From Onchidella celtica (lineage: Eukaryota > Mollusca > Gastropoda > Systellommatophora > Onchidiidae): a stretch of 64,000 bases of DNA. Below the pieces are notes generated by a model. That model ran no database searches. It saw only the letters and a program-made list of their open reading frames with translations, and was not told the DNA's origin. Positions within the stretch are counted from its first letter, which is position 1, and every line of letters begins with the position of its first letter. Below, piece after piece: positions 25,438 to 37,485 of the stretch. The translations under genes and the position numbers were made by a program. The stretch covers positions 10,335,372-10,399,371 of the forward strand of contig OZ007583.1 in assembly GCA_963931925.1 (NCBI GenBank), read 5' to 3'.

Positions 25438-25448
25438 CAGTATGACAT

Positions 25449-26390
25449 AGCGCAAGAAGGCTCTGAGAGCACTTAACTATCGCGGACGCGAAGCTCAAAA
25501 ACAAAGTTTCTTGTACCTCACACCTTTGATGCACCTGTGCATGTCAGGATGTAAAAATCACTACACTAAAGCGCTGGCAGAACGAGCTGCCAGATAGGAA
25601 TAAAGATAGAAGAAAAGGCGTAAAGCCGACCTTGGACACCATTGTCTTTGATATTATGGAAAGATACATTCAAACTATTTGAAGACAGGGTATACCTGAC
25701 TTTAAAATTACTGAGACATTATCTTGACACAAAGTATAATATCAACGTCAAGAGAGGAATTCTTTATTTGGCACTGAAGACCTTGGGGTTCAAGCTCCAG
25801 TCCACAAAAGTGGAAGAAGATTCCTAAACGATATTGCTGCAGCAAGATGCAATTACCCTGGACGAGTGGAAACAGTTTGTCTTGAACTTTGGGAATATTA
25901 AATATTTTGACAAAGAGAAAAAAAAATCCTGATGGCATTGATTTCCGGAGTGTTGCTCCAGAGAATAGGAAAATTAGAAGCAGTTTCAGGACGAAATCCG
26001 ATATGAAGTGTCCGGTTATGTTTGATTTGTGCCAAGTTCAGTATTTGTCCACACACGGTCATTTGTGTAACAAACTAGCTACCAGCCTAGAGACAAAACA
26101 TTATATCAGTACCGCAAAAGTAATCATGGTCGAGATCTAAATAACTATGGATCCAAATAATATTGAATCCATAATTGATGCGGCGACGCCATTTCCATTG
26201 TTATAATAATATTATAGTCCCTTCAAGATATTGAAGACCATATTGAATTCGTTTGCTTGTTTTGTTGAAATCACAGACAATTCTATGGTTAAACCTTGTT
26301 CAGTATAACACTTCTCTTTAAACTATGCAATACTTTTATCCAAAACATGCGCCTTTGCATTTACAAAAACTCCGTATCAGCGATGCACTT
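25449..26390 (+). pseudogene. Possible degenerate coding sequence, unrecognised
   Basis: Short plus-strand frames follow one another, for example ALRALNYRGREAQ, LRHYLDTKYNINVKRGILYL and LALKTLGFKLQSTK. The last two look faintly like a helix-turn-helix. Several stops and frame changes occur. It could be a decayed transposon or retrocopy; I do not recognise the family. Confidence 0.25.
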
Positions 26391-26395
26391 TTGCT

Positions 26396-28069
26396 TGTCG
26401 CGATGTGGGTTAGATGGGGAGAATTCGACTGACACTCTTTCGAGGTCCGCTCCCACAATCGACGAACACACAAAAAAAATACTTGCACTCTAAAAACTAA
26501 ATAAATCAATTGCTTTGATTTTTAGCAGAACTGTAGGGCAGTTTAATTACAGGAATTAATGTAACAAATATAATTATAAATATAAATATCAATTCAAAGG
26601 CAACTGAATCTAACTAATGAAACTACAGCTTTCTATAAAGACTAACTTATTCACTCTAACTACTTGCAGGTCATATGAGTTATATGCCAAATAGAATCCG
26701 CGCACGTGGCGACGGATATAACAGTTTAAATTCTATTAATTCAATGAGACATGTTATGATATGGACATTTCCTCTAGACACGCCATGGAGAATGCTTGTA
26801 CAACCATGCGTTGTCTGGCGGTAGCTCTGAAACTGTCTTCAAAAGTAAGGAGAACGGTTCACTTTCATCATTACAAATTAGTATGAACTCTCACCATTAG
26901 GCCCTCACTGGGAGTGAGAGCGCTGGATGTAAACGCTGTGGGTTCATATCAAACCAAGTAGCTTAGGCTCTGGAGCTTTAAAACATCACGCTCCTCACAA
27001 TATGGACTGCTCAACTGCGTCTCTATGTCTCTCATCTGGCTGAGGACTATCGCCGTCCACCTCGTAAATGGATTGTCTACATGTGGCCTCTGTCTGATTT
27101 GAGGTCTTTATTTTAGGAGGTTCGCTGCCCTTGGCATTTACACCTCACTTTACTTGTTTTATTATTTCTTGTTCTGGCGGGGGGAGATGATATGGATAAA
27201 TTTTAATCAATTAATTTCAATTTTGCCCGGGCAGCGGCCTTTCGGCCTGCTCTTTACGATTTCCAACTGCCAAGGTGTCTTTAACGTGCACACGGGCCCT
27301 CCGAATTTTTTCGTCCTTATCCGAGAAGACTAAGTACTCGATCCTACCCCCCAATAGGACCAGGGACTTGAGAATATGAGAAGAATCCAATTTCCAAGAA
27401 CTACTCGATCCTACCCCCCAATAGGACCAGGGACTTGAAAATATGAGAAAAATCCACTTTCCAACATGCCTGCACTGCCCGGGTTTAGAACCCGGGACCC
27501 TTGGCATGAGAGGCGAGCACCTTGCCTCTAGACCACCTTGTCCCCTGTGGCCTCTATCTAAGCTCTGCACGGGTTTAAATACTAAAGCTATGTCTCGACC
27601 TTCCGTCCAGATTCATACATTTGATTGGTGCAGTCGCTTCAGCTCAGCCTGCAATATTAATTTATGCTTGTCATGGCCTTGCGCCAAAATCAAGGTCAAT
27701 TTTACGGTCTAGACAAAATTTAAAATGCGAAACATTAACTACTAAAATCTTCAAACCCCGTGCTTTCTACTCTTATGCACGAATTTCCGAACGCCAACTA
27801 AGCGTCTAAATAAACTACCTTTACTCGCCCCTTATCTATGTTAATCAAAATCACGGGGGTGGAGAACTGCTCTGTCATTCCTAGCTATACATTTATTCTA
27901 TCTCGCCCCTCCTCCTCTCCATCCATCAGAAAAAAGGTGTTTCAAAACAAACTGTTCACGAGAACAGCTCAAGGACAAATTACGCTGGTTATAATCAACA
28001 AGATCGTAAAAATTAACTCACTGACGTCGTGACTAGCACGGCATTTATGATCCTAATGTGATCATGACA
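26396..28069 (-). repeat. 3' LTR of the Gypsy element, split by a SINE
   Basis: It corresponds to the 1.2-kb LTR at 34507-35716 plus a 450-bp SINE (27096-27545) and its target duplication. It is preceded on the plus strand by ttgct (26391-26395). Confidence 0.92.
27096..27545 (-). mobile_element. tRNA-derived SINE inserted in the Gypsy LTR
   Basis: The 450-bp insertion is absent from the other LTR and is flanked by a 14-bp target duplication (tgtggcctct[g/a]tct, 27082-27095 and 27546-27559). Its 5' end, on the minus strand, is tRNA-like: TGGTCTAGAGG fits the pol III A box, and GGTTCTAAACC is close to the B box. The body includes a segment of about 63 bp present twice in tandem, and GGCCGAAAGGCC, a stem with a GNRA-type loop. 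It is younger than the Gypsy insertion. Part of the body also occurs near 9 kb. Confidence 0.88.
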
Positions 28070-28659
28070 CATCCCCCACCCCAGTGAAAACTGAGGGTTT
28101 GAACGACATAACTGTCTACTAACGTTGCTATGTAAAAGTACTTTTGAAAGGGCTATATAGTAAAAAATATAGCGTTACTGAAAGTCAAAAAAAATAAATT
28201 CTAAGAACGTGCATTATCATATGTATATTTATATGCGGCGTTCTGTGATAATATATAGTTATTGTAGCACTTAAGAATTAAAGTGATAAACTTCTCTCAC
28301 ACAGACATACTGTAAAGACTGAAATATTGAGCAACTAGCTCATCGCTTCACTGAGCGTAATTAATACATTCATAGAACATGAACGAACAATAGTTAATTA
28401 AAGTAATGGTATCCTGGCAGCAGTAGGTCTGGTCGCTCGGTTTGCCATTTTCTATCTCATTGACCCGCAGACAAAGGCGTCAATGTTGTCTGAAACTCAG
28501 GTCATGGTCAGGATGGACGCTAGTGGAAAAAGGAATCACATGGAAATTTTGAGAAAGAATGTCCATAATTAGTAGGACAATATAATGTGAAACCATCTAC
28601 GGTCTCCGAAAAAGGTGAAAAATGCTCAACCTCAATGTTCAACAGACTATTTTAGAACA

Positions 28660-30200
28660 CTAAATCAAACGGGACAATATATCAGCTTGTAAATTATCCT
28701 CCCCAGGTATAGCCCGAATAGTAAATTTGTATTCCTGGAGCGCAAGGCTCCATCTGGTTAGTCGAGCATTCTTGGCTCTGTTCGACTTAAGAAACAGTAA
28801 TGGTCGATGATCCGTTTCAATTATAAATTCGGACATTAATAAGTATCGAGAAAATGCATCTACCGCGTAAACAATTGCGAGGCATTCTCGTTCGACAATC
28901 GCATAGCGCGTCTCTCGATCAAGTAATTTTCCGGCTTGCATATAAGCACGGTCGCAAGAAACCGTCACGCTGTTGGAGTAACACGGCGCCTATTCCTTTA
29001 TCTGACGCATCCGTTCGGACGACGAATGTCTGGCGTATATCGGGTAAAACAAGCAGGGGGAAAGTAGAAAATAAATTCTGAATAGTCTGAAGGGCATCAG
29101 CGCACTGAGGCGTCCAGGCGACTCTATTTGGAACATTTTTCCTCGTTAGATCAGATAACGGGGCTGAGAGAGAGGAAAAGTTTGGTATAAATTTCCTGTA
29201 ATGATTCAAAAGTCCCAACAAGCTACGGACTTGCTTTTTAGTTTTAGGGGGTTGCAGTTTCAAAATACTGGATATCTTGCGATCGTCTGGAGTCTGAACT
29301 CCGTGGGTTATGGTATGACCCAAAAAGTTTATATGGTGATATCCCAGGAACACTTTACTGGGTCGCGCGGTAAGGCCAGCTCGGCGAAGAGCGGCAAAAA
29401 CTTCACGAAGGGCCATTAAGTGGCCAGCCCAATCAGCCTGAAAAATACATATATCATCGAAATATGATAGAACGCAGCGCAGTTCATTTAGTAAGATGTT
29501 CATCATGCGCGCGAACGTGGCTGGTGCAGTAACCAGTCCAAAAGGCATATATTTCCATTGCATTAAACCCAAAGGGGTTTGAAAAGCTGTATATTGTTTG
29601 CTTCCTTCTTCGAGAGGAATCTGCCAATATCCTTTGGATAAGTCTATTTTAGAGAAGATACTTGCATTGGATAACCGCGCGAATAAGTCCTCCTGATTGG
29701 GAATGGGTTCCGCATCATAGATGGTTATAGCATTGAGCTTTTTATAGTCAATACAAAAACGCACGGTATCGTCTTTCTTCTTGACCAAGACAATCGGCGA
29801 GCAATACGGACTTGTTGATCGCTCTATCACGCTTAGCCGTAGCATGGCACGTACTTCTGTAATTATCGTTTCGTGAGCGTGCAGCGGGCGCGGGTACGGT
29901 TTAACAAACACCGGTACGTCTGTCTGAAGTCGTATTACATGTTGGACTAAAGACGTACAACCCGGCAAATCAGTGAACACCGTGGCAAATTCTTGGAGCA
30001 GGTGTGTAAGATCCTGTTTCTGCGACGGCGCAAGCTCATCATTGATATTAACATCGTTTATACTCTCGGTGGCCTGTAATATGGGCAACGATTTGTCGAT
30101 ACTCAAAGGGTCCTCGTCGTCGACAGTAACTAAAGCCGCGTTGGCCATTGGGACGACATGAATGGAGTTGTTACGACGATCATCGCTAAGCAATTACTTT
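28660..30200 (-). mobile_element. Gypsy element reverse transcriptase and RNase H
   Basis: RT motifs seen are RFCIDYKKLN, FSKIDLSKGYWQIP, PFGLVTAPATF and the catalytic YFDDI. A connection domain follows (FLGHTI, LLNHYRKFIPNFS), then RNase H with RTDASDKGIGAVLLQ, ERECLAIVYAVDAF and TDHRPL. This is the typical Ty3/Gypsy core. Boundaries are approximate. Confidence 0.92.
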
Positions 30201-31350
30201 TTCAGCATATTAATATGGAATATTTTCCTCTGCCCACGAATATCTATCAAATAATTCACTCTGGAGAGTTTCTTAAGGACTCTGTATGGTCCCTTCCAAG
30301 TTAGAAGGAGTTTGTTTTGCGTTTGCGGCAAAAGAACAAGTGTCAGATCTCCGACTGACAAGGCGCGCATTTGGGCGCCCTGATCGCGATAAAATTTTGA
30401 AGAACTCGCTCTAGCGCAGGCAAATTGCAGAGCGGTTTTGCATGCATTAATAATTCGTTGTCGGAGATCGACAACATATTGATACGCGCATCGCGTATCA
30501 TAATCGTCGGTTTCAGAACCGGCGAACAATTGACTATGGCCATCGGGCCACGTGGTTTACGTCCGTATAATAACTCAAATGGGGAGAAACCCGTGGACGC
30601 GTTCGGGAGTTCCCTATAGGCGAAGAGAATAGCGGGGAGCTGACGGTCCCAGTCTCCAGGTTTGTCGGCGGATACGCGTGCTAGCATAGACTTCATGCTC
30701 GCATTCCACCGCTCGCAACAACCATTTGACTGCGGATGATAGGGGGACGTTAATTTCTGTTTAATTCCCGCTAATTCTAGTACCTTTTTGTATAGATCAG
30801 AGGTGAATTGTGGTCCTCTGTCTGAAAGAATCTCGGTCGGAAATCCGACTCGCGGGAAAATAGTAACAAGTGCCTCAGCGACATGGTCAGCCGTAATGTC
30901 TCTTAAAGGAATAGCCTCAGGCCAGCGCGTCGCGTAGTCAATTACCGAAAGGATGAATCGATGGCCTCTGTCTGATTTACTAAGAGGACCTACTATGTCA
31001 ACTGCGACACGCTCGAATGGTGTTGAGACTGGAGGCATCTCCTGAAGGGGTGCGCGTGATGCTTTACCTTTAGGTGTACGTTTTTGACATACATCGCAGC
31101 GCGCCACAAAACGGTTCACGTCCGCGTCTACACCAGGCCAGAAAAAATGAGCCAATATCCGTGATTTGGTTCTGGCTGAACCTTGATGGCCTGAAAATGA
31201 TGTATCATGCGCGAGACGCAGAATGTCGCGACGAAACGACTTAGGCACCACGAGCTGTTCAATGGTCTCACGTTTACTTCGGAAATTTCTGTATAATAAT
31301 TCATTTTTAATGATAAACAGAGGCATTTCCGTTCTGAGGCTGAACTTTCG
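30200..31350 (-). mobile_element. Gypsy element integrase region, upstream of RT
   Basis: It has an HHCC-type zinc motif (HDTSFSGHQG then CDVCQK), then an rve catalytic core with DIVGP, LSDRGPQFTS and PYHPQSNGCCERWN. These supply the D, D and E of the DDE triad. Position before RT is the notable feature. Boundaries are approximate. Confidence 0.9.
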
Positions 31351-31900
31351 CAAACAGCGGTTTTAGTGATGGATCGCTTTGTTGTTCCTTATAGAAAACT
31401 GTAGGCGTGACATTAAAATCAAACGCAGGGGTTTGTAAAGTACCATCCGGTGGACGTTTTGACTGTTGTCGTGTGGTGACACACGCAACGTTTTCGTTCC
31501 AAACTTTTAACTGGCCGTCAGGTGTATCATTGACCTGTGGTAAATTACCAATAATTAGATCGGCAACCGGATTTGGTAATACGCATGCCGTTACGACACC
31601 TGTAATAAAAGGCGTGCCGATGTATACCTCCGCGAGACGGAATCGCTCGACGGAGCCCCCGAAAGTAATGCAAGTTGCCTGTTGGTCAATCAGCTGGGTC
31701 GGTCTGACCAGTGATTCCCTAACACCGATAGTGGTGCAACCTGAATCGCGTAAGACAGACGCGGGTATGGCGTTAACATGACCCTCATATAAGGTCAATG
31801 ACCCGTGTTGATGGAGGGCCGACATAACCGGAACGGTGCCCGTCATGGGCGACGTGAGTTCAACGCTACGGCTACTCTGTGCAGTGCAGCCGGAACAATG
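31300..31900 (-). mobile_element. Gypsy element protease region
   Basis: It lies between gag and integrase. The segment VLRDSGCTTIGVRESLV resembles the retropepsin active-site region, with a D-S-G triad followed by a hydrophobic strand. Boundaries are approximate. Confidence 0.7.
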
Positions 31901-33125
31901 ACGGTGCAAGCATTTGCAGCTTCAAACTTAACCCTACAATATTTTGACGTATGACCTGGTTTATTGCACCGATAACACCTAGTGCTGTCATATATATTAC
32001 GTCTGGGTTGCATTGGAGGTGTATTATATGGGTTATTATAATATGTCCAAGGAGGTGGACATGGTGGGCTCTGATAATGGCTACGTAGCCCTCGTTAACG
32101 TCACGACGGGGCGGACCTGAATAATTAAGAAAATGTCCCCGAGTGGGAGGTCCAGCACGGCGTAGAAAACCGCGAGCTTTATTGGGCGGCGGTTCGGAAT
32201 ATGCACGCGGAGGCGGCGTCTGGCGATGAACTGGTCGAGAATTTCTTGTACCCCTTGGCGCAGTTCCACCGACTCCGGCATAAAACGGTTCGCTAGTTTT
32301 GGGTTTAGACAGCGAACGATTAGGATGTGCGGACGCGTACTGTTCTACTAAGGACGTGATTTCCGCTAACGTCTTAGGTGCCCACTCCTTAATGTGGGAG
32401 ACTAGTTCTGCATGGCACGCGTTAAATATTTGGTCCTTCAGAACGAGCTCATAAAGCCCTTTAAAATTATCGTCAGCGACACCGGCCAGCTGAATCCAGC
32501 GGTCTAAGTAGTGCTTTAGGCGGTCGACGTACGTTGAAAAATTTTCGGACGGGTCTGGCTTACAACTCCGGAATCTTTGGTGAAAACCGTCCTCGGTGTG
32601 TTGAAAACGCTTTAAAAGAGCCTTTTTAAGGATGTCGTAATTGTTAGAATCCTCGATGTTGAGGCCATGGAATACCTCAAGTGCACGTCCCGTTAATAAA
32701 TTTGCAAGGCACGAAGTCCATTCAGTTCTTTCCCATCCGGCGGCTACCGCGTGGAGCTCAAAACGATGACTATAAGAATCGATCTGGTCGACCTTATCAT
32801 TATAGGTTGGAAGCTTTGGTTTTGCTTTAACATTATTCGTTGGAACACTTGGAGCCGCGGTCGGCTGGTTTCCTTGCAGCTCTAATTTCTTTAGGGCAAT
32901 TTCATGCTCTCGCTGAGCCGCTTTCTCGGCTCTTTCTTCTTTCTCTCTTTCTCTTTCTTCTTTTTCTTGTTCTCGTTTGCGTTCCGCGGCCTTCTCGGCT
33001 CTTTCTGCGGCACGCTCTTCTCTAGCTAGGTCTTCTTTTAGTCTACTCTCGCACCAAGAAGCCAGCTGGTCCTCGGGTATGCCTAACAGCTTCGCTGAAT
33101 TTATATAGGAAGTGTAATCGGCCAT
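31900..33125 (-). mobile_element. Gypsy element gag region
   Basis: The predicted product has a charged Glu/Lys/Arg coiled-coil stretch near its start, followed by a retrotransposon gag-type domain. A CCHC zinc knuckle (CYRCNKPGHTSKYC) is encoded near 31.94-31.99 kb. It would form the particle shell and bind RNA. Boundaries are approximate. Confidence 0.8.
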
Positions 33126-34506
33126 TATGATTAGTTACACTCACAATAGGTCTCTACAGGAGATCTATTAATGTTAATGGACAGGTATCCGGATAAATTC
33201 ACGCAATAACCCGTCTGACAGTGTACTATGTTATCACTGTAGTATTTATGTTAATCCGATACGCGATAAAAAATATTTACTTATTTAACTCCGTGATTAT
33301 TAATCCCTGAGGCAATTTGCACTCGTCGGGTCGACGTCACTAGTAGACGACAAAATACAAACAATGTTCCTTCTTCAATGAAATCGCAGTGTCCTTACTG
33401 TTATCACTGCCGATGTAATATATAATTACATGTGAATCAACGAATATTAGATCGTTGATTAATATTTTTAGCTATTTTTCTATAGCTCTAGTATAATTGC
33501 AATTGCAAGGTAATTTTATTACCTGAAGTTCTCTTTAAAGAACAATAACTTCAGTAATTATATACTGGATATTCAAGGCAGGTGCACAACTGCACTTGAA
33601 TGGGGAATCAATATTCCCAATATATAAATATATACTCTGGCGTATCAGCCTTATACGTCACAATAACCAGATAAACTCAATCAATGCGTCAATGTAGACA
33701 CATGACTCACACAGGCATTATATTAAACAAAGGAATGTACCAACACCATAATGATAAAGGTCTAATGAAAAAAAATACACCAAACACGACGCTAGACAAA
33801 CAAGAAAAGACGAACGATAACAGACCCTACAAGTTCTGAATATAATTACAGATAGGTGAGAAGAGAACAAGAGAGACGTCTTCCCAAAGAGACGAGGAAG
33901 ATGTGAACGCCACAATCTAAACAAATATACAGGTCCCTAACAAAGACTATTCTCACGAATGCGAATCCTCACTGTTTTAATCACCACTGGTTGTTTCGAG
34001 ACCGCAGACGTTGTCGTCGAAACGGCAAAATCGGCGACCAAGCCACCACTTTGACACAGAGGACACGCACACGTAAGAACCCTCGCCGACCTCCCGCAGT
34101 TCTAACAAAGAAGAAAAGTATAAAAAGCCTGTAAAACACGAGGAGGAACACTCAACTCCCCAGACGCAGACAAAATTTTACGATGGAATCACTTAACTTT
34201 CAAGGAACTGGGTGGTAATTCCTTTAGCCCTTGCGTACACCACAGTCAGTCTTTTTTGTCTTTCACCGTTCTAAGTTCTGTTCTGTAGTCTCCCTGGCCT
34301 CGGTCATCGGGTCAATGGGAGAGCAGCGACATATGTGGAAGTGAAAATAACAAAGCAGTATACAAAACTAAATAATAAATAATTTTAAACTAGCTCAACG
34401 TGCGACACCCCGGGAGCGACGGATCATGAAAAGAACAAAAATGTAATGCAAACAAAGAGAAAAGGTGATTATAATCTAACGAATTAATTTGGTAAGTCCC
34501 CTCCAG

Positions 34507-35716
34507 TGTCGCGATGTGGGTTAGATGGGGAGAATTCGACTGACACTCTTTCGAGGTCCGCTCCCACAATCGACGAACACACAAAAAAAATACTTGCACT
34601 CTAAAAACTAAATAAATCAATTGCTTTGATTTTTAGCAGAACTGTAGGGCAGTTTAATTACAGGAATTAATGTAACAAATATAATTATAAATATAAATAT
34701 CAATTCAAAGGCAACTGAATCTAACTAATGAAACTACAGCTTTCTATAAAGACTAACTTATTCACTCTAACTACTTGCAGGTCATATGAGTTATATGCCA
34801 AATAGAATCCGCGCACGTGGCGACGGATATAACAGTTTAAATTCTATTAATTCAATGAGACATGTTATGATATGGACATTTCCTCTAGACACGCCATGGA
34901 GAATGCTTGTACAACCATGCGTTGTCTGGCGGTAGCTCTGAAACGGTCTTCAAAAGTAAGTAGAACGGTTCACTTTCATCATTACAAATTAGTATGAACT
35001 CTCACCATTAGGCCCTCACTGGGAGTGAGAGCGCTGGATGTAAACGCTGTGGGTTCATATCAAACCAAGTAGCTTAGGCTCTGGAGCTTTAAAACATCAC
35101 GCTCCTCACAATATGGACTGCTCAACTGCGTCTCTATGTCTCTCATCTGGCTGAGGACTATCGCCGTCCACCTCGTACATGGATTGTCTACATGTGGCCT
35201 CTATCTAAGCTCTGCACGGGTTTAAATACTAAAGCTATGTCTCGACCTTCCGTCCAGATTCATACATTTGATTGGTGCAGTCGCTTCAGCTCAGCCTGCA
35301 ATATTAATTTATGCTTGTCATGGCCTTGCCCCAAAATCAAGGTCAATTTTACGGTCTAGACAAAATTTAAAATGCGAAACATTAACTACTAAAATCTTCA
35401 AACCCCGTGCTTTCTACTCTTATGCACGAATTTCCGAACGCCAACTAAGCGTCTAAATAAACTACCTTTACTCGCCCCTTATCTATGTTAATCAAAATCA
35501 CGGGGTGGAGAACTGCTCTGTCATTCCTAGCTATACATTTATTCTATCTCGCCCCTCCTTCTCTCCATCCATCAGAAAAAAGGTGTTTCAAAAGAAACTG
35601 TTCACGAGAACAGCTCAAGGACAAATTACGCTGGTTATAATCAACAAGATCGTAAAAATTAACTCACTGACGTCGTGACCTAGCACGGCATTTATGATCC
35701 TAATGTGATCATGACA
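34507..35716 (-). repeat. 5' LTR of the Gypsy element (1,210 bp)
   Basis: It matches 26396-28069 end to end apart from the SINE in that copy, begins and ends with the TG/CA pair, and is followed by ttgct outside the element. As the element is on the minus strand, this is its upstream, promoter-bearing LTR. Confidence 0.93.
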
Positions 35717-35721
35717 TTGCT

Positions 35722-37485
35722 GATACTGTAAACAACCTTTATGTTCAGCATTTGGCGTCGGACAAGTCTTTTTTAATATAGTTTTATGAAAAGAAACAAT
35801 TTATTTCCATCTTTGCTAATGTCGAAAAATAATTTCCTATTAAGACAAAATGAAACAAGAGGCTATACAAAATTTGACCGTGACTGGTCAAGGCAAGCCG
35901 GAGAGAAGAAATTGTAAAAATTGTATAACTTTGAACCGATTATAGTCATACGTGCAATTATAAAATCAAATGTCTTTTAGGTGCAAATTTATTCATAGAG
36001 TATACATTAAACTGCGTACTAGATATAGGATATTGGCATCAGGTGAAATGTTTCAATTAAACGGAGGATACCAGAGGGTTGAGAGCCGTGGCTTGGACAA
36101 CCTCGACCCGCTGTCGCAGGAAATCATTATCTAGCGCGTGGCAGTGATTTACAGCCTAGACTGGTGACAGTTCACCATAGTGCAATTTGCTTAGTGTCAA
36201 TCGAAGGGTTTGGATGATTCTGACAATGAGAAAAGTAGTGATAATTTCATACGCCTGTTTTGATATACGGTTCTGCGCCGTTGAAGTCCCCAGCTGTTCT
36301 TGTGTGATTACCGCGCCCAGATCCATCCCACCAGGGCAGTTTTTTTTTTCATTCTTTCCTTTTCTGAGCTTCAGCGGTATCTGTTGGTTTCCCATGCTGT
36401 TTGTCTCCACTCCTGTTTGAATTCGGTCATGCAGCGTTATCTGTTCTGTTGTCCATTTCGGCACTTCGTGTCATCATATTCCGGCTCTCCCTCCCTCTTT
36501 TTCATTCTTCTTTGCCCCCTCTCTCTTTCTTATTATGTGTCCCTCTCTGACTCCCTCTCTTTTTCTCACCCCTCTGATTATGTTTCTCTCTCTCTCTCTC
36601 TCTGACACTGTCTTTTTCTCACCCACCCTCTCTCTTTCTGACACTGTCTTTTTCTCACCCACCCTCTCTCTTTCTGACACTGTCTTTTTCTCAACCACCC
36701 TCTCTCTTTCTCATTCTTACATGCTCTTTTTCTCACCCCTTCTTTCTCTCTTTGTGTGTGACACTCTTTTTCTGACACTCTCAGACTCTCTTTCTCACCA
36801 CCCCCCCTCTCTCTCTCTCTCTGACACTCTTTTTCGCACCTCTCTCTTTTTCTTACCTCTCTTTCTATCTCTCTCTTTCTTTCTGTCTCTCTCCCTCTCT
36901 CTCCTTCCCTTGTTAAAAGAGGATTTTTAAATTTTTAAAATTTATTTTGCGCCATGATTTGTCAGGTCAATCGGTTTGACGATGGCTGGAGCGTACCCTA
37001 CTCTAAATTCCAACTGTAAACCTCGATAATTTTCACACATACCACGAATGGCCTGTTTCTCCCGTCCCTCATTCTTGTTCCCCGACCTTGCTCCCTTTCT
37101 TCTGTCCCCATTCCTATCCTTGGTGTCTGCCGGCACCTCCCAGTCTTTGCGCAAACGCTCCTGAAAAAATCCACTGGATGGTAAACAAGATGGGGCATTG
37201 ACTGAGCCTGCCCGATTTTGAGAGGTCAGCAGTTAATGTTGCTCTAGCCATGGGCGTTCGTCGTAGTGGCCAAACCACGATTACTCGCGGAGTGGGCGTT
37301 CTCGGTGCTTTGTTGGTATTGTTGCTGGTTGTTTTAGTACTATTATTATTGGGTGCGACTATGATCACTTTATAATGTAGTGAAAATAGACACTCTTATT
37401 GTATCATTATTATTATTATTACGTTATTATCAAGCCTGATCCTGACCCTTCGCGTCATAATTATAGTGAAAATGGCACTCCGATT
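35722..37485 (+). other. RAR intron 2 between the Gypsy element and the inverted repeat
   Basis: Non-coding apart from the polypyrimidine tract at 36470-36915. No further element was recognised. Confidence 0.5.
36470..36915. repeat. ~440-bp polypyrimidine tract with 34-bp repeats
   Basis: The plus strand is almost pure C/T. Within it, a 34-bp unit (ctctctttctgacactgtct...cacccacc) occurs about three times in a row. Frames that cross it are artefacts of low complexity. Confidence 0.88.

Larger units (their letters stand above)
26396..35716 (-). mobile_element. Gmr1-like Ty3/Gypsy LTR retrotransposon in RAR intron 2
   Basis: A 9.3-kb LTR element lies antisense to RAR and is flanked by the 5-bp target duplication ttgct (26391-26395 and 35717-35721). 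Its LTRs run TG to CA. Reading along the minus strand: leader, gag with a CCHC knuckle, protease, integrase, then reverse transcriptase and RNase H. The RT is Gypsy-like (YFDD box), but integrase precedes RT as in Copia elements. That combination is the hallmark of the Gmr1 group known from marine animals. A primer-site-like TGG start follows the 5' LTR and a G-rich polypurine tract precedes the 3' LTR. The LTRs differ at roughly ten sites over 1.2 kb (under about 1% by eye), so insertion is recent. The element is structurally nearly whole with about four apparent frame changes, some of which may be the frameshifting the family uses. A SINE later landed in the 3' LTR. Confidence 0.93.

Noticed and set aside
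36300-36930. Overlapping frames rich in Ser/Leu or Arg/Glu
   Set aside because: They arise from the polypyrimidine tract and its complement.
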